64,000 nucleotides of DNA from positions 1 to 64,000 of the forward strand of contig CACKRG010000002.1 in NCBI GenBank assembly GCA_902602515.1, written 5' to 3'. The position numbers were made by a program, and so were the translations under genes. Source of the stretch: an uncultured Alphaproteobacteria bacterium (GTDB lineage Bacteria > Pseudomonadota > Alphaproteobacteria > HIMB59 > GCA-002718135). Below are positions 16,927 through 27,511 of the stretch, in pieces; the stretch's first letter is position 1, and the number at the start of each line of letters is the position of its first letter. The notes beneath the pieces are model-generated. The model saw nothing but the letters and a program-made list of their open reading frames with translations, searched no databases and was not told the DNA's origin.

Positions 16927-18271
16927 ATAATTTCTTTAAGCTTTCAACTGTTATTTTCATTTCTTCTTTAGTGCCAATACTAATTCTAAGAAAATTTGGA
17001 AGATTATAACTATTTAATTGTCTTATAATTATTCCATCATTCATTAAATGATTACTAATTTTTTCAGCCTCATCCAATGAAGTTTCAATTAAGGTAAAAT
17101 TTCCCTCAGTTTGTCTTGTTTTAATATTTAAGAGTTTAAGCTCGTTTTCAAACCAACTTTTTATTTCATTATTTAATTTAACTGAATTTATAATATGCTC
17201 TTTATCCTCTAGAGCTTTAATAGCCAAAGATTGAGAAATAGTTGTTGTATTAAAAGGTGGTTTAATTTTATTAATTATATCTGCTATTTTTTGACTAGTA
17301 TAGCACCAGCCAACTCTTAAAGCTGCAAGACCATATGTTTTTGAAAATGTTCTTGTTAAAATAATATTTTCATACTGATCAGTTAAACTAAATCCTTTGT
17401 CATAATCATCTTTTTGTACATACTCGACATATGCACCATCTACGACAACTATAATATTTTTAGAAATACTATTCATTAGTTTTACAAGTTGATCTCTAGA
17501 TAAATAAGTTCCAGTGGGATTATTTGGTGATGCAATATAAATTACTTTGGTGGCTTCATTTATTTGTTCAATGAGATGCTTAATATTTATATTAAAATTC
17601 TCATCTTCCTTAATTTTTTTTGGAACTGCACCTACTACTTTACTTACAATTGAATACATCTCAAAACCATGTTTAGCATGTAATATTTCATCACCATCTT
17701 GACAAAATGCCAAAGCAGCAAACAATAAAACTTCGTCTGAACCAGAACCTAAAATAATTCTATTACTTTTGATTGAAAAATTTTTAGCTATTACTTTTCG
17801 TAGTGATGATCCATCAATTTCTGGATATCTGTGTAAATCATGATTAATATTTTTCATATCTAAGAATTTAACCACCTTTGGGGAAGGTCCATAGGGATTC
17901 TCATTAGAAGAAAGTTTTATAACTCTTTTATTGTTATTATTTAATTTTGCCTTACCGCCTTTATATGCATTAATATTTTCTATAGATCTTTTTGATTGAA
18001 TATTTTCCTGAGTTAATTTTTGAAGTTTTTCAGAGGATTGAAAAATTTCTCTCCAAAGTCTAACTATAGTATCCTTTGGATAAGAGCCTTTGAATTTATC
18101 ACATAACCTGTCTAGAATTTTTTGTTCTCTGGCTAAATCAATAACTGAATTATCTTTTTTTTGTTTTCCAATTTCTAGGACTATTTTTGAACGATCAGAT
18201 AGTAAAGATAATATATCATCATCAATTTTATTAATTTTATGTCTTAAATTCTCTAATTCATCATTTTTCAT
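16919..18271 (-). CDS. Chorismate mutase (AroQ) fused to HisC-type aromatic/histidinol-phosphate aminotransferase
   Basis: 450 residues in two domains. Residues about 1-85 form an AroQ chorismate mutase, with Arg10, Arg27, Lys38, Arg48 and Glu49 lining up with the E. coli catalytic Arg11, Arg28, Lys39, Arg51 and Glu52. After a linker of about 25 residues, 'KLSSNENPYGPSPKV' begins a class I/II aminotransferase of the HisC group, with 'SPNNPTG', 'VVDGAYVEY' and the PLP lysine in 'TFSKTYGLAALRVGW'. The product would make prephenate and transaminate an aromatic keto acid (or prephenate itself). With the overlapping tyrA it covers the tyrosine branch. A histidine-pathway role for the second domain cannot be excluded. 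Confidence 0.9.
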   Translation of the reverse strand: MKNDELENLRHKINKIDDDILSLLSDRSKIVLEIGKQKKDNSVIDLAREQKILDRLCDKFKGSYPKDTIVRLWREIFQSSEKLQKLTQENIQSKRSIENINAYKGGKAKLNNNNKRVIKLSSNENPYGPSPKVVKFLDMKNINHDLHRYPEIDGSSLRKVIAKNFSIKSNRIILGSGSDEVLLFAALAFCQDGDEILHAKHGFEMYSIVSKVVGAVPKKIKEDENFNINIKHLIEQINEATKVIYIASPNNPTGTYLSRDQLVKLMNSISKNIIVVVDGAYVEYVQKDDYDKGFSLTDQYENIILTRTFSKTYGLAALRVGWCYTSQKIADIINKIKPPFNTTTISQSLAIKALEDKEHIINSVKLNNEIKSWFENELKLLNIKTRQTEGNFTLIETSLDEAEKISNHLMNDGIIIRQLNSYNLPNFLRISIGTKEEMKITVESLKKLYV

Positions 18272-18348
18272 AATTTTGAAAGTTTCTTACAAATTATCTT
18301 ACAATAAATCAAAATAAAGTAGTATTTAATTTAAAAAATGACGATTTA

Positions 18349-18376
18349 TTGACTTAAAGCAATATATAAATATAAG
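18349..18376 (+). promoter_or_regulatory. Probable sigma-70 promoter of metX-metW
   Basis: TTGACT (18349-18354) and TATAAG (18371-18376) are separated by 16 bases. Transcription would begin near 18383, immediately ahead of the SAM-II riboswitch, which is where a riboswitch promoter is expected. Position and fit to consensus support it; no transcript data are available. Confidence 0.55.
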
Positions 18377-18384
18377 GCAAATTA

Positions 18385-18430
18385 TCACCGATTTGAAACA
18401 GCTTGCGGGTGGAGCAATAATCAGCTAAAG
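18385..18430 (+). promoter_or_regulatory. SAM-II riboswitch ahead of metX
   Basis: The stretch contains the compact SAM-II (SAM_alpha) pattern: a stem strand CACC, the loop segment GATTTG, then GCTTGC, the returning strand GGGTG, and the 3' tail AATAATCAGCTAAAG. GATT can pair with AATC to give the H-type pseudoknot, and GCTAAA is the usual conserved 3' end. SAM-II elements bind S-adenosylmethionine and turn down metX/metA-type genes in Alphaproteobacteria, which fits the gene starting 49 bases later. Identification is by remembered consensus, not by a covariance search. Confidence 0.85.
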
Positions 18431-18479
18431 CGTTCACACTCCTCCTTCATTCTTTCAAATAGTGTTAGACTAAAAAGAT

Positions 18480-19628
18480 ATGAAAACAAAATTTACTACC
18501 GATACAAAACTTGAAAGTGAAATAGCATATTTCGAAAATATTGATTTAAAACTTGAATCTGGAGATATCCTTAGTGGTTTTAAACTAGCATTCAAAACAT
18601 ATGGCAAATTAAATACTGATAAAACTAATGCTATTCTTGTTTGCCATGCTTTAACTGGAGATCAATATGTTGCGGGGAATAATCCCATTACTGGGAGAGA
18701 AGGTTGGTGGTCTAGAATGGTTGGGCCTAATAAACCAATTGATACAAACAAATTTTTTGTAATTTGCTCAAATGTACTTGGCGGTTGTGCTGGCTCAACT
18801 GGTCCTAAAGAGTTACAAAATGGAAGTGATGTTGCATATGGTGGTAATTTTCCTTCCGTAACAATAAAAGATATGGTGAAGGCTCAATCTTTATTGATTG
18901 AAAGTTTAAATATAGAGAAGTTATTTTCTGTCATTGGTGGTTCGATGGGAGCAATGCAAGCACTTCAATGGGCAATCGATTTTCCAGATAAAATTTTAAA
19001 TATAATTCATATTGCGGGTGCTTTAAAACATTCGGCTCAAAATATTGCATTTCATGAAGTTGGGCGACAGGCAATAATGAGTGATCCTATTTGGAAAAAT
19101 GGAAAGTATTTTGAAAATAATGAAGTGCCAGAAAGAGGTCTGTCAGTAGCAAGAATGATTGCACATATCACATATTTATCTGAAAATGCGATGCATAGAA
19201 AATTTGGAAGAAAACTTCAATCAAGAGATATTATTTCTTTTGGATTTGATGCTGATTTTCAAGTTGAGAGTTATCTGAGATATCAAGGTAAATCATTTGT
19301 TGAAAGATTTGATGCAAATTCATATCTTTATTTAACAAGGGCTATGGATTATTTTGATCATGATGAAACATTTAGAAAAAATATTGAGTTTAGTCATAAT
19401 CCAAATAACCATTTAAAATATTTAATTATCTCATTTACCTCGGATTGGTTATTCCCTACAATAGAAAGTAAAATGATTGTAAATCAATTAAATTCTCTAT
19501 CAAGAGAAGTAAGCTTTCTAGAAATTGATACTGATAAAGGACATGATAGTTTTTTATTAGAGGAACCACAGTTAGATGATGTAATAAAAGGTTTCCTAAC
19601 AAACAACTTTGCGAAGATAGATGAATAA
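18480..19628 (+). CDS. metX: Homoserine O-acetyltransferase
   Basis: 382 residues, the usual MetX length, alpha/beta hydrolase fold. 'CHALTGDQYV' forms the oxyanion region, 'GGSMGAMQALQWA' carries the nucleophilic serine near residue 159, 'TSDWLFPT' the acidic residue, and 'DKGHDSFL' the catalytic His near the end. It acetylates L-homoserine with acetyl-CoA, supplying MetY (6.7 kb). The related succinyltransferases share the fold, so acyl specificity is inferred from family. A SAM-II riboswitch and promoter lie upstream; metW overlaps the 3' end by eight bases. Confidence 0.94.
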   Translation: MKTKFTTDTKLESEIAYFENIDLKLESGDILSGFKLAFKTYGKLNTDKTNAILVCHALTGDQYVAGNNPITGREGWWSRMVGPNKPIDTNKFFVICSNVLGGCAGSTGPKELQNGSDVAYGGNFPSVTIKDMVKAQSLLIESLNIEKLFSVIGGSMGAMQALQWAIDFPDKILNIIHIAGALKHSAQNIAFHEVGRQAIMSDPIWKNGKYFENNEVPERGLSVARMIAHITYLSENAMHRKFGRKLQSRDIISFGFDADFQVESYLRYQGKSFVERFDANSYLYLTRAMDYFDHDETFRKNIEFSHNPNNHLKYLIISFTSDWLFPTIESKMIVNQLNSLSREVSFLEIDTDKGHDSFLLEEPQLDDVIKGFLTNNFAKIDE

Positions 19629-20304
19629 AATTAATAGCATAAGAAAAGATTGGTCTCTTATTGAAACACTTATCGCACAAGATAGAAAAATCCTAGATAT
19701 TGGATGTGGTGATGGCGGTCTTATGGAACAATTAGAAAATAATCGTAATGCGATAACTCATGGCATTGAATTAAATAGAGATCTAGCTGCAAATGCTATA
19801 GCAAGAGGTTTCAATGTTATAAATGGAAATGCCGAGTTAGATTTGTCCCAATATTCAAATAATAGTTTTGATTATGTAATTTTAAGTCAAACTTTACAAG
19901 CAATGATGAAACCCAAAGATATTCTGTCTGAATTATTAAGAATAGGATCAAAAGCAATAGTTTCTTTTCCTAACTTTGGACATTGGAAAATAAGATTACA
20001 GCTTTTAATATCTGGAAAAATGCCAGTAACAGAAAGTTTACCTTATACATGGTATGACACACCTAACATTCATTTTTTTACAATTAAGGATTTTTTGAAT
20101 TTGTGTAATGAAATGAATATTGTGATTGAAAAAAGTATTGGATTAACATCAAAAGGTAAGCAATTTGATATAAGTGAATCAATTAATGGAGTTAATTTTT
20201 TCACTCACGAAGCTATCTTTTTATTAAGTTATAAAAATTTTGAACCAATAAAAATTAAGTCATCAAAAAAAGTTTTTGCAAAAAATTCTGTTATTGCAAA
20301 TTAG
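19621..20304 (+). CDS. metW: Methionine biosynthesis protein MetW
   Basis: 227 residues with a class I methyltransferase-like fold: motif I 'ILDIGCGDGGLMEQL' and the family block 'SQTLQAMMKPKDILSELLRIG', followed by 'ISFPNFGHWKIRLQLLI' -type and 'YTWYDTPNIHFFTIKDF', all typical of MetW. MetW works with MetX and is needed for full homoserine acetyltransferase activity in several proteobacteria; no methyl transfer has to be assumed. It overlaps metX by eight bases, and so is under the same SAM-II control. Confidence 0.93.
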   Translation: MNKINSIRKDWSLIETLIAQDRKILDIGCGDGGLMEQLENNRNAITHGIELNRDLAANAIARGFNVINGNAELDLSQYSNNSFDYVILSQTLQAMMKPKDILSELLRIGSKAIVSFPNFGHWKIRLQLLISGKMPVTESLPYTWYDTPNIHFFTIKDFLNLCNEMNIVIEKSIGLTSKGKQFDISESINGVNFFTHEAIFLLSYKNFEPIKIKSSKKVFAKNSVIAN

Positions 20305-20311
20305 TTATTAA

Positions 20312-21064
20312 ATGAAAGTTAAAATTATAAGTCAATTAAAAGATAACTACTCTTTTGTTGTATATAATGACACGCTTAAGGGCTGTGTTATTGATCCTGC
20401 TGATAGTAATCCTATATTAAGTTTTGCTCTTGAAAACAATTTAACCATAGAAGATATATTTATTACACATCATCATAAAGATCACACATCAGGTGTAAAA
20501 GGAATACTGAATGCATTTCCAGAAGTTAATATACACTCTCCAAGTGCTCAGATTGAAAATACAAGATTCGTTTTACGTGATGGAGATGAAGTCAACTCCT
20601 GCTTAAATACATTTAGAATAATTAAAACACCTGGGCATACATTAGATCATATAATTTACTATGATGAAAACAATGGTGTTTTATTTTGTGGTGATACACT
20701 GTTCAGACTTGGTTGTGGTCGTGTGTTTGAAGGAACATTGATTGAAATGTTTAACAGTTTAAAAAAAATCAATGAGTTAGATAAAAACACAATTATTTAT
20801 TGTGGTCATGAATATACAATAAGCAATTTAAATTTTCTTGAGAAAACACTCAAAAAAGAAAGTGCTTATTTGACAGTTAGAAACAAAATTAATGATGATT
20901 TAAATAATAAAGGAAAATCCGTACCTTTTTTATTAGAAGATGAAAAACAATATAACTTATTCCTGAATCAAAATTCAAAATTAGGTACTATAATTAAGAA
21001 AGAGCTAGGTTTTACAGACTTTGAATTGTTTGCTTATTTGCGAAAAGCAAAGGATAGCTTTTAA
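20312..21064 (+). CDS. gloB: Hydroxyacylglutathione hydrolase (glyoxalase II)
   Basis: 250 residues of the metallo-beta-lactamase fold. The metal-binding motif reads 'THHHKDHTSG' near residue 50, followed by 'TPGHTLDHI', 'FCGDTLFRLGCGRVFEG' and 'YCGHEYT', the ligand set of glyoxalase II, and a shorter C-terminal glutathione-binding domain. It hydrolyses S-lactoylglutathione in methylglyoxal detoxification. It lies seven bases after metW on the same strand, which matches a common alphaproteobacterial order, so it may be read on the metX transcript. Confidence 0.92.
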   Translation: MKVKIISQLKDNYSFVVYNDTLKGCVIDPADSNPILSFALENNLTIEDIFITHHHKDHTSGVKGILNAFPEVNIHSPSAQIENTRFVLRDGDEVNSCLNTFRIIKTPGHTLDHIIYYDENNGVLFCGDTLFRLGCGRVFEGTLIEMFNSLKKINELDKNTIIYCGHEYTISNLNFLEKTLKKESAYLTVRNKINDDLNNKGKSVPFLLEDEKQYNLFLNQNSKLGTIIKKELGFTDFELFAYLRKAKDSF

Positions 21065-21100
21065 GGTCTTTATTTCCAGTATTTACACCATATTTTTAAT

Positions 21101-21127
21101 TTGACTATTCACATAGTTCACTATAAA
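21101..21127 (+). promoter_or_regulatory. Possible promoter of rplU-rpmA
   Basis: TTGACT (21101-21106) and TATAAA (21122-21127) are near-consensus hexamers but with a short spacer of 15 bases. It lies in the 80-base gap after gloB and about 18 bases before the rplU start. It is the best promoter candidate in this gap; no L21 leader structure was recognised. Confidence 0.4.
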
Positions 21128-21144
21128 CCCCGCCATCAAAAGAT

Positions 21145-21666
21145 ATGTTAGCAATTTTCAAAACTGGTGGAAAACAATACTCTGCAAGAGCTGGTCAGAT
21201 ACTTAAAGTAGAAAAACTTGAGGGATCCAAAGGTGATAAAGTGTCTATTACTGATGTATTAGCGATCAGTGATCAAAGCACAAATAGCTTAGGAGAGCCA
21301 TTACTAAAAGATGCTTCAATTGAAGCAAAAATTGTTGATCAAATCAGAGATAAAAAAATAATAGTTTTTAAAAAAAGAAAAAGACAAAATTACAGACTAA
21401 CACAAGGTCATAGACAATATCTAACTGTATTAAGAATAGAATCAATTTCTTATGGTGGAAAAAAGTCAACTGCTGAACCTGAAACAAAAAAAGTTAAAAA
21501 AACTGAAACTAAAGTTACTAAAGAAAAAATTGAGTCTAAAGAGGTAAAAGTTGCAAAAAATAAGACAGTTGCAAAAAAAACAGTAAATAAAGCTTCACCT
21601 ACTAAGAAAAAATCAGTAAAGAAGACTGTAAAAAAATCTGTTAAAACTAAAAAAGAAGATAAATAA
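21145..21666 (+). CDS. rplU: Ribosomal protein L21 with basic C-terminal extension
   Basis: 173 residues. Residues 1-105 are a normal bacterial L21 ('[20 protein letters not shown]' at the start, '[21 protein letters not shown]' near 79-98). Residues about 106-173 form a low-complexity lysine/threonine/valine-rich tail that ordinary L21 of about 103 residues lacks. It is a structural protein of the 50S subunit and binds 23S rRNA; the basic tail could reach further over rRNA. The stop overlaps the rpmA start by one base (TAATG). Confidence 0.95.
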   Translation: MLAIFKTGGKQYSARAGQILKVEKLEGSKGDKVSITDVLAISDQSTNSLGEPLLKDASIEAKIVDQIRDKKIIVFKKRKRQNYRLTQGHRQYLTVLRIESISYGGKKSTAEPETKKVKKTETKVTKEKIESKEVKVAKNKTVAKKTVNKASPTKKKSVKKTVKKSVKTKKEDK

Positions 21667-21923
21667 TGGCAACGAAAAAAGCAGGTGGTAGTTCTAGGAA
21701 TGGAAGAGACTCGGCGGGTCGAAGACTTGGAGTTAAGAAATTTGGCGGTGAAAACGTAATAGCAGGAAACATTATTATTAGGCAACGAGGCACAAAGTTT
21801 CATCCTGGTGATAATGTTGGCATAGGTAAAGATCACACAATATTTGCTACAATAAATGGAAAAGTAGCTTTTAAAAAAACAAGAGTAAGAACTTTTGTAT
21901 CAGTTGTTCCCACAGAACAATAA
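21666..21923 (+). CDS. rpmA: Ribosomal protein L27
   Basis: 85 residues, normal length. The N-terminus '[20 protein letters not shown]' and '[17 protein letters not shown]' are diagnostic. The flexible N-terminal arm of L27 reaches the peptidyl-transferase centre of the 50S subunit. There is no N-terminal cleavage extension of the Firmicutes type. It is coupled to rplU and 23 bases before obgE, a universally common trio. Confidence 0.97.
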   Translation: MATKKAGGSSRNGRDSAGRRLGVKKFGGENVIAGNIIIRQRGTKFHPGDNVGIGKDHTIFATINGKVAFKKTRVRTFVSVVPTEQ

Positions 21924-21937
21924 TCCCAATTAATTAA

Positions 21938-24031
<2,094 letters not shown>

Positions 24032-24035
<4 letters not shown>

Positions 24036-25285
24036 GTATTGAAAATAATATTATTGAATTAGGCAAGAGAGCAAAATCTGCCTCTCTAAATATGAAAGTC
24101 TGTGGCAGTGATCAAAAAAATCTTGCTTTAACAAAACTCACTAAAAATTTAGATAAAAACAGAAATAAAATTCTCGAAGCAAATAAAATAGATTTAGAAA
24201 ATGGAGAAAAAAAATCTTTAGCTAAGCCTTTAATAAATAGACTTACATTAACTGAAAAATCTATTGATGGATTGATTACATCAATTGAAGATATAATCGA
24301 AATACCAGATCCAATTGGTATTACATTAGAAAAATGGGAAAGACCTAATGGTTTGCAGTTCCGTAAAATTTCAACACCACTTGGTGTTTTAGGGGTGATA
24401 TATGAATCGAGACCGAACGTCACTGTTGATGCGTCTTGTCTTTCGATAAAATCTGGTAATTGTATAATTTTAAGAGGTGGTAGTGATAGTTTTTATTCTT
24501 CTAAGGAATTAGTAAATAATATTACAAACGCTTTCACGGAAGCTGGTCTCCCTGAACATTGTGTACAAATGATCAATACACCTGAACGAGAAGCAGTTGA
24601 TCATTTACTTAGCATGAGAGATTATGTTGACGTAATTATTCCTCGCGGAGGAAAAGGGCTAATTGAAAAAATTAATTCAACAAGTAAGATACCAGTAATA
24701 AAACATTTAGATGGTATATGTCATGTATATGTTGATAAAAATGCTGATCTAAATATTGCAGAAAAAGTAGTTTTTAATAGTAAAATGAGGCGTCCTGAAA
24801 TTTGTGGTGCAGCAGAAACTCTTTTAATCGATGAAGAAATAAAAGATCAAGCTATGAGAATATTGAAGCCTTTAAAAGAAGTAAATTGTGAAATTAGAGG
24901 AGATGAATATATTAAATCATTAGATAATGATTTTAAAAGTGCTGACGAAGAAGACTGGTCATTAGAATATTTAGATAAAATACTATCAGTAAAAATTGTA
25001 TCAGGAGTTGAAGATGCAATTAAACATATAAATAATTATTCTTCAGGACATACTGAGAGTATAATTACAAATAGTGAAGATACATTTGCAACATTTTATA
25101 ACAAAATTGATAGCGCCATAATTCTAAAAAACGCCTCTACACAATTTGCCGATGGAGGTGAATTTGGTTTTGGTGCAGAAATAGGAATATCAACAGATAA
25201 AATACATGTTAGAGGGCCAGTAGGAACTAAACATTTAACTACATTTAAATATGTTGTTAATGGTAATGGCCAAGAAAGACCTTAG
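24032..25285 (+). CDS. proA: Gamma-glutamyl phosphate reductase
   Basis: 417 residues, standard length. 'LGVLGVIYESRPNVTVD' and 'RGGKGLIEKI' are ProA hallmarks, and the catalytic cysteine sits in 'RRPEICGAAETLL'. The late 'HTESIITNS' and 'FADGGEFGFGAEIGIST' are also typical. It reduces gamma-glutamyl phosphate to the semialdehyde, which cyclises to pyrroline-5-carboxylate. The start overlaps the proB stop by four bases (ATGA), giving stoichiometric co-translation of the two proline enzymes; nadD begins directly after the stop. Confidence 0.96.
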
Positions 25286-25867
25286 TTGAAAAAAATTGGT
25301 TTGCTTGGTGGTTCATTTGACCCTCCACACAAAGGACATTTATTTATATCTCTTGAAGCTAAAAGAATTATTAAGCTAGATGAAGTTTGGTGGCTTGTTA
25401 CTCCTCAAAATCCATTAAAGATTGATAAGCCTGCTACTTATCTTGAGCGCATGAATAATTGTAAGAAAATTACAAGAAATTTTCCAATAAAAATTAAAGA
25501 AATAGAAAAGAAAATCAAATCTGACTATTCATACAAGACAGTCAATTATATTAAAAATCATTATAAAAATATTAAATTTTTTTGGTTGATGGGTGCAGAC
25601 AATTTAATTTACTTACATAAATGGGAAAAATGGGAAAAAATATTTAATAACATGTCTATTGTTATTTTTAGAAGACATGGATATAATAATAATGCATTGA
25701 AAAGTATTGCATCACAAAAATTCAAAAATAATAAAGTAAAAACACCTAGAATTAATTTATTTGAATTTAATAAGGTGCCGTCTTGGTTATTTATTGACAA
25801 TAAAGAAATAAAAATTTCTTCAACTGAAATTAGAAACCAAAGGAAAAAATTTAGAGGTGAAAATTAG
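25286..25867 (+). CDS. nadD: Nicotinate-nucleotide adenylyltransferase
   Basis: 193 residues, starting with TTG immediately after the proA stop. The N-terminal 'IGLLGGSFDPPHKGH' (GSFxPxHxGH nucleotidyltransferase motif) requires this upstream start, since no ATG lies before it. 'FFWLMGADNL' and the C-terminal 'ISSTEIR' (SxTxxR-like) complete the site. It converts nicotinate mononucleotide to deamido-NAD. It overlaps rsfS by eleven bases. The same proBA-nadD-rsfS order is common in Alphaproteobacteria. Confidence 0.94.
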   Translation: MKKIGLLGGSFDPPHKGHLFISLEAKRIIKLDEVWWLVTPQNPLKIDKPATYLERMNNCKKITRNFPIKIKEIEKKIKSDYSYKTVNYIKNHYKNIKFFWLMGADNLIYLHKWEKWEKIFNNMSIVIFRRHGYNNNALKSIASQKFKNNKVKTPRINLFEFNKVPSWLFIDNKEIKISSTEIRNQRKKFRGEN

Positions 25868-26213
25868 TACTTTATCAATATCAAACACGATTTTATCTAT
25901 TTTAGATGATGCAAAAGCTGAAAATCTTAAAATTATAAACTTAGAAAATAAGTCATCTATTGCTGATAGTTTTATCATTGCCACTTGTAGATCTACTAAA
26001 CATGTGGACTCAACAGCAGATGAACTAATTAAGAGCTTAAAGAAAATCGGCATAAAATGTCCTGATCCTGAAGGAAGACCGCAGTGTGATTGGATAATAG
26101 TAGATACTGGTTCGATAGTTGTACATTTGTTTAGACAGGAGACAAGAGATCTCTATAATTTAGAAAAATTATGGGAGTTAAGCTTTGATAATTCAAAAAC
26201 AAAACTAGCTTAA
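25857..26213 (+). CDS. rsfS: Ribosome silencing factor RsfS
   Basis: 118 residues, starting at GTG 25857 inside the end of nadD. The RsfS/Iojap markers are 'NLENKSSIADSFIIATCRSTKHV', 'GRPQCDWIIVDTGSIVVHLF' and 'RDLYNLEKLW'. It binds L14 and blocks subunit joining when nutrients are low. In related genomes rlmH and an M23 peptidase (envC-like) normally follow; here ctpA follows after only four bases. Confidence 0.94.
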   Translation: MKISTLSISNTILSILDDAKAENLKIINLENKSSIADSFIIATCRSTKHVDSTADELIKSLKKIGIKCPDPEGRPQCDWIIVDTGSIVVHLFRQETRDLYNLEKLWELSFDNSKTKLA

Positions 26214-26217
26214 TGTT

Positions 26218-27510
26218 ATGAAATTAAATAAAATAATAAAAAATATTTCAATATTATTTATTTTTTTATATCCATTCTCTTTAAATGCCTCAAGTAATGA
26301 AGAAGAAAAATATAGATATCTAGATTTATTTGGACAAGTTTTTGATCGTGTACGTTCATCTTATGTTGAAGAAGTTAGTGATAAAGAATTAATTGAAAAA
26401 GCTATTGACGGAATGTTGTCAGGTTTAGATCCTCACTCAGGATATATGAATGAGGAAATATGGCAAGAGATGCAATTAGATACCAAGGGTAAATTTGGTG
26501 GTCTAGGTATTGAAATTACGATGGAAGAAGGTTTTGTAAAAATAATTTCACCAATTGAAGATACACCAGCTTATAAGGCAGGATTATTAGCAGGTGACTT
26601 TATAATACAAATTGATGAAACTCCTGTGTTTGGACTAACCTTAAATGAAGCTGTAGAGTTAATGCGTGGAGAAAAAGGACAGCCAATAATTGTAACAATT
26701 TCAAGAGAGGGGGCTGAGCCATTTGATGTTGAAATAATTAGAGATTATATAAATATTAGGTCAGTAAAAAGTGAAATCATAGATGATATTGGATATTTAA
26801 GAATAACATCTTTTAATGAACAAACTGAGAAGGGTTTAATTGAAGCAATAAAAGAAATTCAATCTACTACCAATAATCCTAAAGGTTATGTTTTAGATGT
26901 AAGATCAAATCCAGGTGGATTACTTTCACAAGCTGTAAAAGTCACAGATATTTTTCTAGAAAGGGGAGAAATAGTTTCAACAAGAGGTAGAGATAAAAAA
27001 GACATAAAAAGATACAGAGCAAAACAAAATGATAAGACTCTTGGAAAACCACTTGTTGTAATAATTGATGGAGGCTCAGCCTCAGCCTCAGAAATAGTTG
27101 CAGGTGCCTTGCAAGACCATAAAAGAGCAATAGTAGTTGGCACACAATCATTTGGAAAGGGCTCAGTTCAAACTATTATGCCATTTCAAGTAAACAATAG
27201 TGAAAATTTAACTGGAATTAGACTAACAACTGCTAGATATTACACACCATCTGGAAAATCAATACAAGGAAAGGGTATTACTCCAGATATAATTATAGAA
27301 CAAGGTGAGTTTGAGTCTTTTGATTTTAAAACATTGTCAGAGGCAGATCTTAAAGATTCTTTAGATAGTGGACAAACAAATGTAAACCAAGATGAAGATT
27401 CTAAAAAAATGTTAACAGAATTTGAGAAAAGATTAGAGATTGACTATCAACTTCAAAGAGCAATTGATTTAGTTAAGGGAATTAGTTTATATAACTTGAG
27501 AGATAATTAA
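26218..27510 (+). CDS. ctpA: C-terminal processing (S41) peptidase
   Basis: 430 residues. An N-terminal hydrophobic signal (about 5-24) sends it to the periplasm. A PDZ domain ('GGLGIEITMEEGFVKIISPIEDTPAYKAGL') is followed by the tail-protease domain, with 'LDVRSNPGGLL', catalytic Ser in 'GGSASASEIVAGALQDH' and Lys in 'SFGKGSVQ', the Ser/Lys dyad. Such enzymes trim or degrade periplasmic proteins and control cell-wall hydrolases. The C-terminal 80 residues are charged and carry no recognised domain. The sulfotransferase-like gene begins one base after its stop. Confidence 0.93.
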   Translation: MKLNKIIKNISILFIFLYPFSLNASSNEEEKYRYLDLFGQVFDRVRSSYVEEVSDKELIEKAIDGMLSGLDPHSGYMNEEIWQEMQLDTKGKFGGLGIEITMEEGFVKIISPIEDTPAYKAGLLAGDFIIQIDETPVFGLTLNEAVELMRGEKGQPIIVTISREGAEPFDVEIIRDYINIRSVKSEIIDDIGYLRITSFNEQTEKGLIEAIKEIQSTTNNPKGYVLDVRSNPGGLLSQAVKVTDIFLERGEIVSTRGRDKKDIKRYRAKQNDKTLGKPLVVIIDGGSASASEIVAGALQDHKRAIVVGTQSFGKGSVQTIMPFQVNNSENLTGIRLTTARYYTPSGKSIQGKGITPDIIIEQGEFESFDFKTLSEADLKDSLDSGQTNVNQDEDSKKMLTEFEKRLEIDYQLQRAIDLVKGISLYNLRDN

Positions 27511-27511
27511 G

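Noticed and set aside
21450-21836. 128-aa minus-strand ORF opposite rplU/rpmA
   Set aside because: Shadow of the low-complexity basic tail of L21; composition mirrors the lysine codons.
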